A DNA stretch of 64,000 nucleotides from Psychrobacter urativorans (GTDB taxonomy: Bacteria > Pseudomonadota > Gammaproteobacteria > Pseudomonadales > Moraxellaceae), in the NCBI RefSeq assembly GCF_904846675.1, contig NZ_CAJHBT010000005.1, forward strand, positions 1-64,000. The letters run 5' to 3'. The position numbers and the translations under genes were made by a program. A model generated the notes under the pieces. It did not search any database and was not told the DNA's origin. It saw only the letters and a program-made list of their open reading frames with translations. Within the stretch, counting starts at the first letter, position 1. Each line of letters starts with the position of its first letter. Of this stretch, positions 52,081-62,200 are shown in pieces.

Positions 52081-52827
52081 ATGACTAATAATTCGGACAG
52101 TTTTAATACCAGCACTTCCAATTCGAGCATACCTAACTTAATGACTTCTCCAGTTATCGTCGCTTTAGACAATCTAACGATGGATGCGGCGTTGGCATTG
52201 GCAGATAAGCTAGACCCAATGTTATGCCGGTTAAAAGTGGGCAAAGAGCTGTTTACGCGCTCTGGACCTGCAGTCGTGCAAGCCTTGCAACAGCGTCAGT
52301 TTGAAGTGTTTTTGGATTTAAAGTTCCATGACATTCCTAATACAACTGCGCAAGCGGTATTGGCTGCGGCTGATTTAGGCGTTTGGATGGTCAATGTTCA
52401 CGCCAGTGCCGGCTATGATGCCCTGTCATTAGCCAAGCAGCGCCTGTTGGATGGTAACTATGAGACGCTACTGATTGCAGTAACGGTATTAACCTCTATG
52501 AGCAGTGATGTATTGCCACAGATTGGTGTTATTGATGAATTAGATACCCAAGTCAGCCGCTTAGCACAGTTGACTCAGCAAGCCGGTCTTGATGGGGTAG
52601 TGTGTTCGGCACAAGAGGCCAAAGTACTCAAAGAGCTCTGTGGTGCTGATTTTAAGTTGATAACACCGGGTATCCGTCTGCCAGACGACAACGCTGATGA
52701 TCAACATCGTATCTGTACGCCTAAGCAAGCCCTAAACGATGGTGCTGACTACTTGGTTATTGGGCGCTCAATTACTCAAGCCAATGACCCAGCAGTAAAA
52801 TTACAGAAGATACTACAAAGTATCTAG
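52081..52827 (+). CDS. pyrF: Orotidine 5'-phosphate decarboxylase
   Basis: The last step of UMP synthesis. The active-site tetrad region is [10 protein letters not shown] (about residues 79-88), with [18 protein letters not shown] and RLKVGKELF before it. Closing segments are LITPGIRLP and [14 protein letters not shown]. Length 248 is usual, with a Ser/Asn-rich 20-residue N-terminal tail. No ribosome site is evident. A second in-frame ATG at residue 21 ([10 protein letters not shown]) is the domain-proximal alternative. Confidence 0.96.
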   Translation: MTNNSDSFNTSTSNSSIPNLMTSPVIVALDNLTMDAALALADKLDPMLCRLKVGKELFTRSGPAVVQALQQRQFEVFLDLKFHDIPNTTAQAVLAAADLGVWMVNVHASAGYDALSLAKQRLLDGNYETLLIAVTVLTSMSSDVLPQIGVIDELDTQVSRLAQLTQQAGLDGVVCSAQEAKVLKELCGADFKLITPGIRLPDDNADDQHRICTPKQALNDGADYLVIGRSITQANDPAVKLQKILQSI

Positions 52828-52927
52828 TCTATAAGAAGCCGTTTTGTTAGAGATATCTATCAAAGACAAGCTATTATAATTAAAGATAAGTTATTAGAAA
52901 TAGGTAGCTGCTCTCAAATATGTAGTG

Positions 52928-52957
52928 AAAAAGACAACCGTTACGTTGTCTTTTTTT
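52928..52957 (+). terminator. Terminator after pyrF
   Basis: AAGACAAC and GTTGTCTT form a perfect stem with a 6-nt loop, preceded by A3 and followed by T5, about 100 bases past the pyrF stop. Confidence 0.9.
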
Positions 52958-52961
52958 ACTT

Positions 52962-52990
52962 TTTAATATCTGATAGATAAATGCTACACT
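52962..52990 (+). promoter_or_regulatory. Probable promoter of the metallophosphoesterase gene
   Basis: TTTAAT (52962-52967), a 17-base spacer, then TACACT (52985-52990), about 45 bases before the start codon. The -35 is weak, so this is tentative. Confidence 0.45.
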
Positions 52991-53034
52991 AGATAAATTC
53001 ACTAACTTATATTTTATTATTAATATTGGATCGT

Positions 53035-53832
53035 ATGAAATTACAAATTGTAAGTGACTTGCACATCGATAGCTATGCCAGACAATCACATCCGTTGGGC
53101 CATATTCCTAAGACTGATGCTGATGTGGTTTTAGTTGCTGGTGACACCGCAAACAGTGATAGTGGGATGCCATGGCTACAAGAACAAGCCGAACGCTTGC
53201 AAGTGCCGGTCATTACTATCGCTGGGAATCATGAATACTTTAATGAAGATGTGCTGCATTTTGATAAAAAACTGGCGATGTGGGACAATTATAGTGTGGT
53301 TGATAACAAAGGCGTTCGCGTCCTGCAATGCCAGCACATTGATATTGGTGAAGTACGGATTTTAGGCTGTACCTTATGGACTGACTATCAGTATCAAGCG
53401 AATGAAGACACCATGGCGGTTGCTAAGCGTTTTATGCGTGATTATAAGCAAATCTATGCCGGTGGCGATTTGTTCTCACCTGAGATGTCTATGCGCTTAC
53501 ATAATGAGCAGCGTCAATGGTTACAGCAGGCATTGATAACATCGAAAGAGCTGGGTAAAAAAACAGTGGTGATGAGCCATCATAGTATCAGCCCATTATC
53601 AGTCTCCGAGAAGTATGCCAGCTTGCCAAGCAATGCCGCCTTTGTCAGTGACTTCTCAGCCTGGATGCATGAACCTTGGGCACCTACACTGTGGGTACAT
53701 GGTCATACGCATGAGGCCTTTGACTATCGAATTGATAAAACTCGAGTGGTCGTCAATCCACGCGCTTATCCAAATGAGGTGAGTAGTACTGCGATAGAAT
53801 TTGCATGGGATAAGGTGGTTGATATTGACTAA
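53035..53832 (+). CDS. Calcineurin-like metallophosphoesterase
   Basis: This 265-residue protein has the complete metal-binding signature in order: SDLHID, VLVAGDTANS, AGNHEYF, MSHHSIS and WVHGHTHEAFDY. These give a two-metal active site that hydrolyses phosphoesters. The substrate is unknown; it is soluble with no signal peptide. The frame opens with a TTG at 53026, but the ATG at 53035 directly precedes the conserved KLQIVSDLH, so I use it. It sits between pyrF and a histidine phosphatase without evident functional link. Confidence 0.87.
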   Translation: MKLQIVSDLHIDSYARQSHPLGHIPKTDADVVLVAGDTANSDSGMPWLQEQAERLQVPVITIAGNHEYFNEDVLHFDKKLAMWDNYSVVDNKGVRVLQCQHIDIGEVRILGCTLWTDYQYQANEDTMAVAKRFMRDYKQIYAGGDLFSPEMSMRLHNEQRQWLQQALITSKELGKKTVVMSHHSISPLSVSEKYASLPSNAAFVSDFSAWMHEPWAPTLWVHGHTHEAFDYRIDKTRVVVNPRAYPNEVSSTAIEFAWDKVVDID

Positions 53833-53931
53833 GGTATTAGCTTTTATTAGGAAGCTTGTTGTTATAGCTAACAATTTTACAGTGAATGACTCTGCAATTA
53901 ATAACTTTATTGCTATTAAATTTGTATTTCG

Positions 53932-53960
53932 TTCACTCTGGACAAAAAATCTGCTACGCT
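53932..53960 (+). promoter_or_regulatory. Probable promoter of the histidine phosphatase gene
   Basis: TTCACT (53932-53937), a 17-base spacer, then TACGCT (53955-53960). The -10 ends only seven bases before the ATG at 53968, so transcription from here would give an essentially leaderless mRNA. No ribosome site is visible. Confidence 0.5.
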
Positions 53961-53967
53961 AGCTACC

Positions 53968-54804
53968 ATGAGTAAACTTTCTGATTCTCCTAATCCTGAG
54001 CTGCGAGCAGAGCCTCGAATAGCACCTAGTCCAAGCGTGACGGCACCTGCACACCTGCCGGATAGTATGATATCTTCGGTTAGCCTATTGCCTACAGATA
54101 AGCGCCTGATATTATTTACTAGGCATTCACTACGTGAGCGCTCCGACGGTAATGGCTTTGCCAGCTACCAGCTACCATTGACGCCCAAAGGCCGCGTATT
54201 GGCTAAGTCTTGGGGGCGATGGCTATCAGGTCATCTGCCGTATTCTCTTGATGTCGACAGCATTTCAAGCCCTATTGGCCGTTGTATCGATACGGCACAG
54301 CTGATGCAAGAAGGTGCCGGTTTACAGCGTCATATTGCCCATCAGTCTTTATTAGTCGAGCCTGGGAGTTTGGTCACTGAGCCTGAACTCGCCAATGTGG
54401 TATTTAAAGAGATTGGTGTCCTTAACTTTATCAATAGATTTTTACAGGGCAGTCTTGAGGGTACAAAAAACGCATATCAAGGCGGGCTTGATATCTTATC
54501 CTTGTTCTATCAGCATCAGCCGCAACAAGGGCACCTAATGCTGGCAGTCAGTCATGACACTCTATTGTCTGCATTTTTAGCAGTTATGCTTGATGTGCCT
54601 GAGATTGATTGGAATGACTGGCCAAAGATGATGGAAGGGGTGTTTTTATGGTTTGATGACAAGCCTTTTAGGAAGGCCAATGCTTATTTTGTCTGGCGCG
54701 GCAAGATTTATATCCGGCCCGTAAGTGCTTTATTAGAGGGTTATTTTGCAGCAGGATTTCATTCTAGCAAATTACTGCTACCGCCAGAGGTAAAGTGGAC
54801 CTAG
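53968..54804 (+). CDS. Histidine phosphatase family protein
   Basis: This 278-residue protein is a member of the phosphoglycerate-mutase/acid-phosphatase superfamily. The phospho-acceptor His lies in LFTRHSLRERS (about residue 52), where the usual RHG is replaced by RHS. The later SSPIGRCIDTAQLM carries the second Arg, and VSHDTLLSAFLAVML the second His. Such enzymes dephosphorylate varied substrates; this one is not assigned. The 40-residue N-terminus is disordered. No signal peptide, so cytoplasmic. The terminator at 54873-54905 follows. Confidence 0.82.
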   Translation: MSKLSDSPNPELRAEPRIAPSPSVTAPAHLPDSMISSVSLLPTDKRLILFTRHSLRERSDGNGFASYQLPLTPKGRVLAKSWGRWLSGHLPYSLDVDSISSPIGRCIDTAQLMQEGAGLQRHIAHQSLLVEPGSLVTEPELANVVFKEIGVLNFINRFLQGSLEGTKNAYQGGLDILSLFYQHQPQQGHLMLAVSHDTLLSAFLAVMLDVPEIDWNDWPKMMEGVFLWFDDKPFRKANAYFVWRGKIYIRPVSALLEGYFAAGFHSSKLLLPPEVKWT

Positions 54805-54872
54805 TTTACCCAACTTAATATGGAATTGTTGTCAATAATTTTTTCTAAGTCTGCGTGTTTATAAACAGATAT

Positions 54873-54905
54873 AAAAAAACCTTGTCACTAAGACAAGGTT
54901 TTTTT
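54873..54905. terminator. Bidirectional terminator, histidine phosphatase / rpsT
   Basis: AAAAAAACCTTGTC and GACAAGGTTTTTTT form a perfect 14-bp stem with a 5-nt loop, with A7 and T7 as flanks. It lies between two convergent genes and serves both. Confidence 0.92.
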
Positions 54906-54932
54906 GTGCGTACGATCTAAACCAAACGAATC

Positions 54933-55199
54933 TTAAGCTTGTAAGCCTTTGATTGTTTTGTTCAGGCGGCTCTTGCGACGAGCAGCTTTATTCTTATGAA
55001 TAATACCTTTGTCAGCCATACGATCAAGAACTGGTACCGCTTTTTTATAAGCTTCAGTTGCCGCATCGTAATCTTTAGCTGCGATTGCTGCATCAATACG
55101 CTTCAAATAAGTACGAACCATTGAGCGTTGTGATGCAGAGTTTTGACGACGTTTGGTATTTTGACGGGCACGTTTACGAGCTTGTGCAGTATTAGCCAC
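54933..55199 (-). CDS. rpsT: 30S ribosomal protein S20
   Basis: This 88-residue basic, helical protein has the family start [12 protein letters not shown], the SMVRTYLKR segment and [15 protein letters not shown]. It binds 16S rRNA early in 30S assembly. The start is a GTG at 55199 with a perfect AAGGAG six bases upstream; the longer frame to 55271 is just leader. S20 is known in E. coli to limit its own translation. A weak GTG start and a structured leader here are compatible with similar control. Confidence 0.97.
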   Translation of the reverse strand: MANTAQARKRARQNTKRRQNSASQRSMVRTYLKRIDAAIAAKDYDAATEAYKKAVPVLDRMADKGIIHKNKAARRKSRLNKTIKGLQA

Positions 55200-55664
55200 G
55201 CGTATCTCCTTTATGAAAGACAGATAAAAATATGAAAGTTGATTGTAATAAAGAATAAATTGTACAATCATCGATGACGAGCAGCCGTCTCGTCAAATAT
55301 GATGTCGATGATAAGTCATCGCTTGCGCCAAGGCTGTTTGGAATAATTAAACAGCTTCAACGTGTAAAGGCGGTTATCTTAGCAAATTATTGCGCTTAGG
55401 ACAATATATTTGATGATCAATGCTCAAAGAAGTTGTGTTGATGGACGCCAATAGCGTTCAGAAAGCGCAATCTGACAAAATATCTTACAATAAATTATGA
55501 ATGATAGCGTCAGTTATAGCGTACCTTATATAGAATATGAAATTGATGCTAGCAGATATATTATAATAAAATAACTTACATCCAAACGATGTATTAGCTT
55601 TATGACATTTCATGACTGTAAACGTCATGATTGTAATTCATAACTATAAAAAGATGGATGGGAT
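55200..55664. other. rpsT leader and upstream region
   Basis: No gene. On the minus strand it holds the rpsT promoter (55376-55404) and a leader of about 170 bases with nested inverted repeats: TCATCGA/TCGATGA (55268-55274, 55305-55311) enclosing GACGAG/CTCGTC (55276-55281, 55289-55294). The right part is upstream of the Rossmann protein gene. Confidence 0.55.
55376..55404 (-). promoter_or_regulatory. Promoter of rpsT
   Basis: On the minus strand: TTGTCC (55399-55404), exactly 17 bases, TAAGAT (55376-55381). The start codon is about 175 bases downstream. Confidence 0.65.
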
Positions 55665-56366
55665 ATGCAGCGAAAAGCAATTGTAATCGGTGCCACAGGA
55701 CTTGTAGGGCAATACCTTATCAAACAGCTTAGCGAGCTTTATGAGACTTTGATTGTGATTGCGCGGCGCCCGCCGCGCTATATCAATGCCAGCATGCGCT
55801 TTTATCAGGTCAATGATTTTGATAATCTAACGGAAGTGTTTGCTAGTGTGGGCGCTGGTCGAACGACTGATGCCTTTAGCTGCTTGGGTACTACTAAAAA
55901 GCAGGCCGGCAGCGATGACGCTTTTCGCAAAGTTGATTACGATTATAATGTCACTTTTGCTACGCTGTGCCGAGATAAAGGGGTCGAGAATTTCTTTTTA
56001 TTGTCCTCTATGAATGCTGATAGCGATAGCCGGTTTTTATATAATCGTGTGAAGGCGGAAACTGAACAGGCTATTACGGCGTTAGACTTTACTCAGTTGG
56101 TTGTTTTTCGCCCGTCGTTATTACTAGGTAAGCATAAAGGTCGCCCGCTTGAGAGCATTAGCCAGAAAGCTTTTCAGCTCATCTCTCCCTTGGTTTCAGA
56201 GTCCTTACCGCTTCACCCCATTTCCGCCAAGCGCGTGGCAATTGCTATGGCAGTGACTGCACAAGATGCCTATGAGCGTCGTAAATATTATTCTGACACC
56301 ATGTCTGCTGACACTACTATTATTGAGAATAAGCAGATGCTTGCGATGACGCGTGCAAAACAGTAA
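55665..56366 (+). CDS. NAD(P)-binding Rossmann-fold protein
   Basis: This 233-residue protein has an atypical short-chain-dehydrogenase fold. The dinucleotide motif is VIGATGLVGQYLIKQL (about residues 7-22), followed by AFSCLGTTKKQAG, FLLSSMNADSDS and YNRVKAETEQ (Tyr and Lys of the catalytic pair) and VVFRPSLLLG. It resembles the HTATIP2/YbjT-type oxidoreductases. The substrate is unknown. It precedes rraA by 86 bp on the same strand, but no functional link is apparent. Confidence 0.85.
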   Translation: MQRKAIVIGATGLVGQYLIKQLSELYETLIVIARRPPRYINASMRFYQVNDFDNLTEVFASVGAGRTTDAFSCLGTTKKQAGSDDAFRKVDYDYNVTFATLCRDKGVENFFLLSSMNADSDSRFLYNRVKAETEQAITALDFTQLVVFRPSLLLGKHKGRPLESISQKAFQLISPLVSESLPLHPISAKRVAIAMAVTAQDAYERRKYYSDTMSADTTIIENKQMLAMTRAKQ

Positions 56367-56452
56367 GCTAAGTTGCGTTAGATCAAAAGCAGTTTTAATT
56401 CGAAAATAATAGCCTAAGTATATTTTATTAAAAAACAACAAGGAAGATAATT

Positions 56453-56986
56453 ATGTCAGAATCGACCACTATAAATAAAGAAAACTTTGTTACCTGTGAT
56501 TTATTGGATGCCAATCCTGAGTCGCAAGTCTGCTTGCCGAACATCGAAGGTAAATCGTTTTATAGCTTCGGTGCTAAAGACAAGTTCTGCGGTGAAATCG
56601 TGACCGTAAAATGTTTTGAAGACAATAGCCGCGTTAAAGAGCTTCTAAATAGTAACGGTAAAGATAAAAATGGTGATGGTAAAGTATTGGTCGTTGATGG
56701 CGGCGGCTCAATGCGCTGCGCATTACTAGGCGATATGATTGCACAAGCGGCGATTGATAACGATTGGGCTGGGGTAGTGGTCTATGGTTGCGTCCGTGAT
56801 GTCGATGATATGGCACAGATGGAGATTGGGGTTATGGCGCTAGGTTGTATCCCGCGTAAATCAACGCGCCGCGATGAAGGCCAGACCGATATTGAAATTA
56901 GCTTCGGTGATTTAACCTTAAATTCAGGTATGTTCATTTATGCCGATAACAACGGTATGATTGCTAGCGATAAGCCTCTCATATAA
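56453..56986 (+). CDS. rraA: Regulator of ribonuclease activity RraA
   Basis: RraA binds RNase E and lowers its activity, changing mRNA stability. The 177-residue product shows VVDGGGSMRCALLGDMIAQAA, VYGCVRDVDDM, GVMALGCIPRKSTRRDEGQ and the closing DNNGMI. Related 4-hydroxy-4-methyl-2-oxoglutarate aldolases share this fold, so a catalytic function cannot be excluded. It is somewhat longer than the 161 residues in E. coli. AAGGA precedes the ATG. Confidence 0.92.
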   Translation: MSESTTINKENFVTCDLLDANPESQVCLPNIEGKSFYSFGAKDKFCGEIVTVKCFEDNSRVKELLNSNGKDKNGDGKVLVVDGGGSMRCALLGDMIAQAAIDNDWAGVVVYGCVRDVDDMAQMEIGVMALGCIPRKSTRRDEGQTDIEISFGDLTLNSGMFIYADNNGMIASDKPLI

Positions 56987-57071
56987 TAAAAGCTTAAAAT
57001 TAAAACTTACTGAAACTAAGGAATTAACAGTGCTTCTGTTAGTTGATATAAAATATAGCGCTATAAAAAAT

Positions 57072-57104
57072 AAAAATCCCAGCTTTTAATAGGCTGGGAT
57101 TTTT
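57072..57104. terminator. Bidirectional terminator, rraA / BCCT gene
   Basis: AAAAATCCCAGC and GCTGGGATTTTT form a 12-bp stem around a 9-nt loop, between convergent rraA and the BCCT transporter gene. Confidence 0.9.
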
Positions 57105-57170
57105 ACGTTTAAACAGGCTATAGCTTTTTAGTTCTATAGCTTGTTAGACAATAGCCCTTAAACAGAAATA

Positions 57171-58805
57171 CTAATACTTTTCTAACTCAGAAAGCATCTG
57201 CTCACGAACTTTATAAATACGGCGTAGCCCTAACCACAGACTAACACACATAATAATCAAGAGGAGAGTAAAGGGCAAACCGGTACTAACAGAGCCGGCT
57301 TGAATGGTTGTAAGCGCCTCAGTACCACCACCATAGAGTAGAGCGACTGCGATACAGCCTTCGGCAATCGCCCAAAATACGCGCTGCGACATAGGTGATT
57401 CAAGCTTGCCTCCAGCAGTAATCGTATCGATGACGAGTGATCCTGAATCTGATGAAGTCACAAAAAATACCATCACTAAAACAATGGCAATTAATGAGGT
57501 AAACGTAGCCAATGGCAAGTTATCCAGCATCTGAAATAAGGTGAGAGAGGCGTCACTAATGCCGCCTGACAATTCTCCAACTTGGTTGGTATATTGACTG
57601 AGACCCGTTTGTCCAAATATGGTCATCCATACGATAGTGACGAGTGTTGGTGCTAGCATCACAGAGATAAGGAATTCACGTACGGTACGCCCTTTAGATA
57701 TCCGTGCGATAAACATCCCAACGAATGGCGACCAGCTGATCCACCACGCCCAATAAAATATAGTCCAAGTATGGTAAAAGTCACTGTCGCTACGGCCTAC
57801 GGGATTGGATAAAGGAATAATATAAGTGACATAGTCTACGGCTGTTTCAACTATTTTACCGATAAGCCCTAGGGAATTGCCCACAAAGAAGACAAATAAT
57901 AATAGCAATGCCGCTACCAGCATATTAATATTACTTAACAACTTTACGCCGCCATCAATACCTCGTGCTACCGAAATAGTTGCCAGCCCGGTGACCAATA
58001 CAATAATAATTATTTCAAGAGTATTGCCTGCAAAGTCCCAACCAAATAAGTAGTTCAGTCCACTTGCCGCTTGTTGGGCACCAAGACCGAGAGATGTCGC
58101 TAAACCAAAGATAGTGGCCAATACCGCCAATACATCAATAATATGCCCCGGCCATCCCCACGTTTTTTCTTTTAAAAGTGGATAAAATGCCGAGCGCATG
58201 GTCAAAGGAAAGCGAAAGTTATAGGCAAATATCGCCAATGACAAGCCTACTACCGCATAGATGGCCCATGGGTGTAGCCCCCAATGATACATCGTCGCGC
58301 CCATTGCGGCTCTAAAGGCTTCGGGGCTATCGGCCTCGACCCCAAGTGGCGTTCCTGCCCAACCGCTAGCATACGCTAAAGGTTCAGCGACACTCCAAAA
58401 CATCAAGCCAATGCCCATACCCGCAGCGAACAGCATAGCCAACCAGGAGGCCCGTTTGAAGTCGGGCTTGGCATTGATACCGCCGATCCGAATATTGCCA
58501 TAGGGTGAGACAATAAGCAGCAGACTGAATACCACCATAATGTTGGCCGCGCTGACAAAGAACCAATCAAAACTGTTGACTACCCAGTCTTTGGTGCCAT
58601 TGAGCCATAACTTAGAGGTCTCAGGGAGCAGTAGGGTAAATAATACAAAGCCAATAACAGCAAGAGCGGTGACAAAAAACACAGGGTTATGGAGCTCTAA
58701 CCCGAGAATATTGACATTATTTTCACCAATTTTATGCTTAGTGGTATAAAGCTTACGTTGAAACTTGTCGAGTAATACTTTGGGGATTTTTTTGTGCTCT
58801 CTCAT
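57171..58805 (-). CDS. BCCT family betaine/choline/carnitine transporter
   Basis: This 544-residue protein has 12 transmembrane helices. The family fingerprints are SWLAMLFAAGMGIGLMFWSVAEP, with the helix-3 Gly-rich Na+/substrate site, and FYWAWWISWSPFVGMFIARISKGRT, with the Trp-rich aromatic box that binds trimethylammonium groups. Glycine betaine or choline is the likely substrate, taken up with Na+ (inferred). The frame extends to a TTG at 58835, but the ATG at 58805 (MREHKKIPK) is more credible. It stands alone. Confidence 0.93.
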   Translation of the reverse strand: MREHKKIPKVLLDKFQRKLYTTKHKIGENNVNILGLELHNPVFFVTALAVIGFVLFTLLLPETSKLWLNGTKDWVVNSFDWFFVSAANIMVVFSLLLIVSPYGNIRIGGINAKPDFKRASWLAMLFAAGMGIGLMFWSVAEPLAYASGWAGTPLGVEADSPEAFRAAMGATMYHWGLHPWAIYAVVGLSLAIFAYNFRFPLTMRSAFYPLLKEKTWGWPGHIIDVLAVLATIFGLATSLGLGAQQAASGLNYLFGWDFAGNTLEIIIIVLVTGLATISVARGIDGGVKLLSNINMLVAALLLLFVFFVGNSLGLIGKIVETAVDYVTYIIPLSNPVGRSDSDFYHTWTIFYWAWWISWSPFVGMFIARISKGRTVREFLISVMLAPTLVTIVWMTIFGQTGLSQYTNQVGELSGGISDASLTLFQMLDNLPLATFTSLIAIVLVMVFFVTSSDSGSLVIDTITAGGKLESPMSQRVFWAIAEGCIAVALLYGGGTEALTTIQAGSVSTGLPFTLLLIIMCVSLWLGLRRIYKVREQMLSELEKY

Positions 58806-59299
58806 AGGTAATGAATTTCCTGATGGATTTGGCAAGTGGTTTGCTTGTACGCGCAGTTATCACAGCACTCGATGCTGTACTACGCAGGTTTTCAGCTTGC
58901 CGTATAATAAGATGCACAATATAAAGCGGTTAGAATCAATTAAAGCGCTCAATATCCTAATGGTAACTAAAATAAAAGTTATCACTAGGATAAGGACTTT
59001 AAGCGCTTATCTGAGACCGCCAAATAGGCAGAAAGAATGACTAAACCCGCCGCTTATTCATAATAAGGTGTGGATTGTCAGTAATAAGATATAAATATGC
59101 TGGTCGAGCAAAGTCGTCTATGTTAACAAAATACTTCCCATTGTCAAATGGGCACGGAAACCCAACATGGTTGCTACAAATTATAGTCAGAGAACAAAAT
59201 AAAAAAATCGGGTCACAAACCGTTACGGCATAAATTTTGGTCAAAGGCCAAAATGTTCGTATAATAGCACTCTGACTCTTAACCCTGACCCTATTTGCT
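58806..59299. other. Divergent region BCCT gene / mfd
   Basis: About 490 bp with no supported gene. It holds the mfd promoter and palindrome at 59234-59265. A further small palindrome, CCCATTGTCAAATGGG, lies around 59137-59152. Confidence 0.55.
59237..59265 (+). promoter_or_regulatory. Sigma-70 promoter of mfd with palindrome
   Basis: TTGGTC (59237-59242), exactly 17 bases, then a consensus TATAAT (59260-59265), 34 bases before the ATG. A perfect inverted repeat ATTTTGG-N7-CCAAAAT (59234-59254) covers the -35 element, so a repressor could compete with polymerase. No known repressor is matched. Confidence 0.75.
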
Positions 59300-62200
59300 A
59301 TGCCTATCTCTGCTTTAACTGATGCGTTTGCCCCTATTAATCAGCAGCTATTCCCTATCCAAGACACGCAACGGCGTTGGCTTGCGCCCGTGCATGGAGC
59401 TGTCAGCAGTTTATGGCTGGCAAGTTTGGCCAGTGTACCCATATGGGATGTGGCCAATCGGCTAAAAGTTGTCGTTGCGCGCGATCAAAACCAGCTCAAT
59501 CAAATGGAAACTGAACTGGCATTCTGCGGGGTTGATGCTTATGTATTTCCTGATTGGGAAACCTTGACCTATGATGAGTTGTCGCCGCATCAGGATATTG
59601 TTAGTGAACGAATTAATCTGCTAACGGATATGCCCACCTCAGGCGTTTTGCTTATCTCGGTACAAGCCTTAATGCACCGCGTGGCGCCACCCAGTTGGTT
59701 GATTGGGCAGCACTTTGATTTAAGTGTGGGTGATAGGTTTGATATTAATACCCAGCGTGAGCTATTGGCAAAGGCCGGTTATCGTGCGGTTGATAATGTG
59801 TTTGAGCCGGGCGAGTTCGCCGTACGTGGTAGCATTGTTGATATTTTTGCTATGGGGCAGCCATTTCCGCTGCGCTTAGACTTGTTCGATGATGAAATTG
59901 AGACCATTCGCTTTTTTCATCCACAAACTCAGCGCACGCTTACTGAGGACGACCTCAAAAATATGCTGTCAGGCAATGACAGTAGCATGGGCAAAGAGCC
60001 ATTATCTCTACTTCATAAGCTTCCAGATATCTCAAAGCCGATTGAGCAGTTCCAAATACTACCGGCAAAAGAGTTCCCGTTAGAAGAGGGCAAAGAGACC
60101 TTTCGGATGAACTTCGCTGCTATGTTCCCCAATACCAGTAGCCGTAAATTTGAGCTATATAAAGATGTGATGGGGGGTATTGCCAGTAGTGGTCTGGAAT
60201 ATTATCAGCCACTATTCTTTGATTTAAACGATTGGGCGCAGGAGAGCAGTCTATTTGCCTATTTTCCTAGTGATGCGTTATTTATCACTGATGAGCTGAT
60301 TAGCGAGCGCCAAGCCGATTACTGGTCACAAATTCAGCGCCGTTATGAGGAACGACGTCATGATATCGATAAGCCTATCGTCGCGCCTGAACTATTGTAT
60401 TTATTATCCAATACTCTCAATGAACACCTTAATCATTATCCAAGAGTTATCTTAAGTGACCGTAATGAGCTGGCATTAGCAACCAATCAGCTCCAAGGTT
60501 TAGTGACTCTGAGCGCGCAAGTTCCGCCGCAGTTGCCTATCAATCACCAAAAAGCCGAACCGTTAGCGGAGCTATTGGAGTTTTTACTGCTACAAGCGCA
60601 AACGGGCACGCCAGTATTAATAGTCGCTGAAACGGCTGGGCGCCGTGAGATTTTAATTGAGCTGTTCAAGAGCAAGATTGATATTAATGCCTATATTAGC
60701 TTTGAAGAATTCCTAGCAGCAGATAAGAGTAGTATTACGCATAATGGTCGTCCGCATATCGGGCTAACCGTTGCTCCTATCGAGCGCGGGGTCTATATTC
60801 CTGAACGTCTGGTGATGATTAGTGAGACCCAGTTATTTGGTCGGCAAGTATTACAAACGCGTCGGCGGCGGCAGAGTGGGGTTTCAGAAGAGTTCTTAGT
60901 TAAGAGTGTTACCGAGATTACCGAGGGCAGTCCAGTCGTCCATATTGAGCACGGTATTGGTCGCTATAATGGCCTGGTTACTTTAGACGTGGGTGATGGT
61001 GAACAAGAATTTATTCATCTAAAATATGCCGATGATGCTAGTATTTATGTGCCGGTCGCTAATTTACAAATGATTAGCCGTTATAGTGGTGGTGATCCAG
61101 CATTGGCGCCGCTACATAAAATCGGTAGCGGTAAATGGGATAAAGCCAAACAAAAAGCCATGGAACAAATCCATGATGTCGCTGCTGAGCTACTTAATAT
61201 ACAAGCACGCCGCGAAGCAAAAGTCGGCATTCATTTTAAAATTGATATTTCCCAGTATGAGATGTTTGCCAGTCAGTTTGAATTTGAGGAAACGCCAGAT
61301 CAGGCCAATGCCATCCATGCGGTCATGCACGATATGAAGCAAAACCAGCCGATGGATCGCTTGATTTGCGGGGATGTGGGCTTTGGTAAAACTGAAGTGG
61401 CTATGCGCGCGGCCTTCATTGCAGTCAGTGCGGGCTATCAAGTGGCAGTATTGGTGCCGACTACTTTATTAGCAGGACAGCATGAAGATAACTTCTTAGA
61501 CCGTTTTGCTGATTGGCCGGTACGGATTGAAACTTTATCACGCTTTGGTGGTAAAAAGCATCAGCAGACTGTGCTCACTGATCTAGCAGCGGGTAAAGTC
61601 GATATTGTTATCGGTACCCATAAGCTACTGCAATCTGATGTTAAATTTGCCAATTTAGGCTTGATGATTGTCGATGAAGAACATCGCTTTGGCGTGCGCC
61701 ATAAAGAGCGTATCAAAGCCATTCAGACCAATGTGGATAGTATGTCGATGACTGCCACTCCCATTCCACGTACCCTTAATATGGCATTATCAGGCATGCG
61801 TGATATGTCGATTATCGCAACCCCGCCGGCTCGGCGTTTAGCGATTAAAACCTTTGTCATGCAAAAAACAGATGCATTAATGAAAGAAGCTATTCTGCGC
61901 GAATTGTTACGCGGCGGACAAGTGTATCTGCTGCACAACGATGTCGCTAGCATTGAGCGTATGGCCGAAACCATCCGCGAGCTGGTGCCTGAAGCACGAG
62001 TCGGGGTCGCGCATGGACAGATGCAAGAGCGCCAGCTTGAACAAATCATGCAGCAGTACTATCATAAAAAATTCAACGTGCTGATTTGTTCGACTATTAT
62101 TGAAACCGGTATCGATGTTCCTAATGCCAATACTATTATCATTGAGCGTGCTGATAAATTTGGTCTTGCTCAATTGCATCAGCTGCGTGGCCGGGTAGGA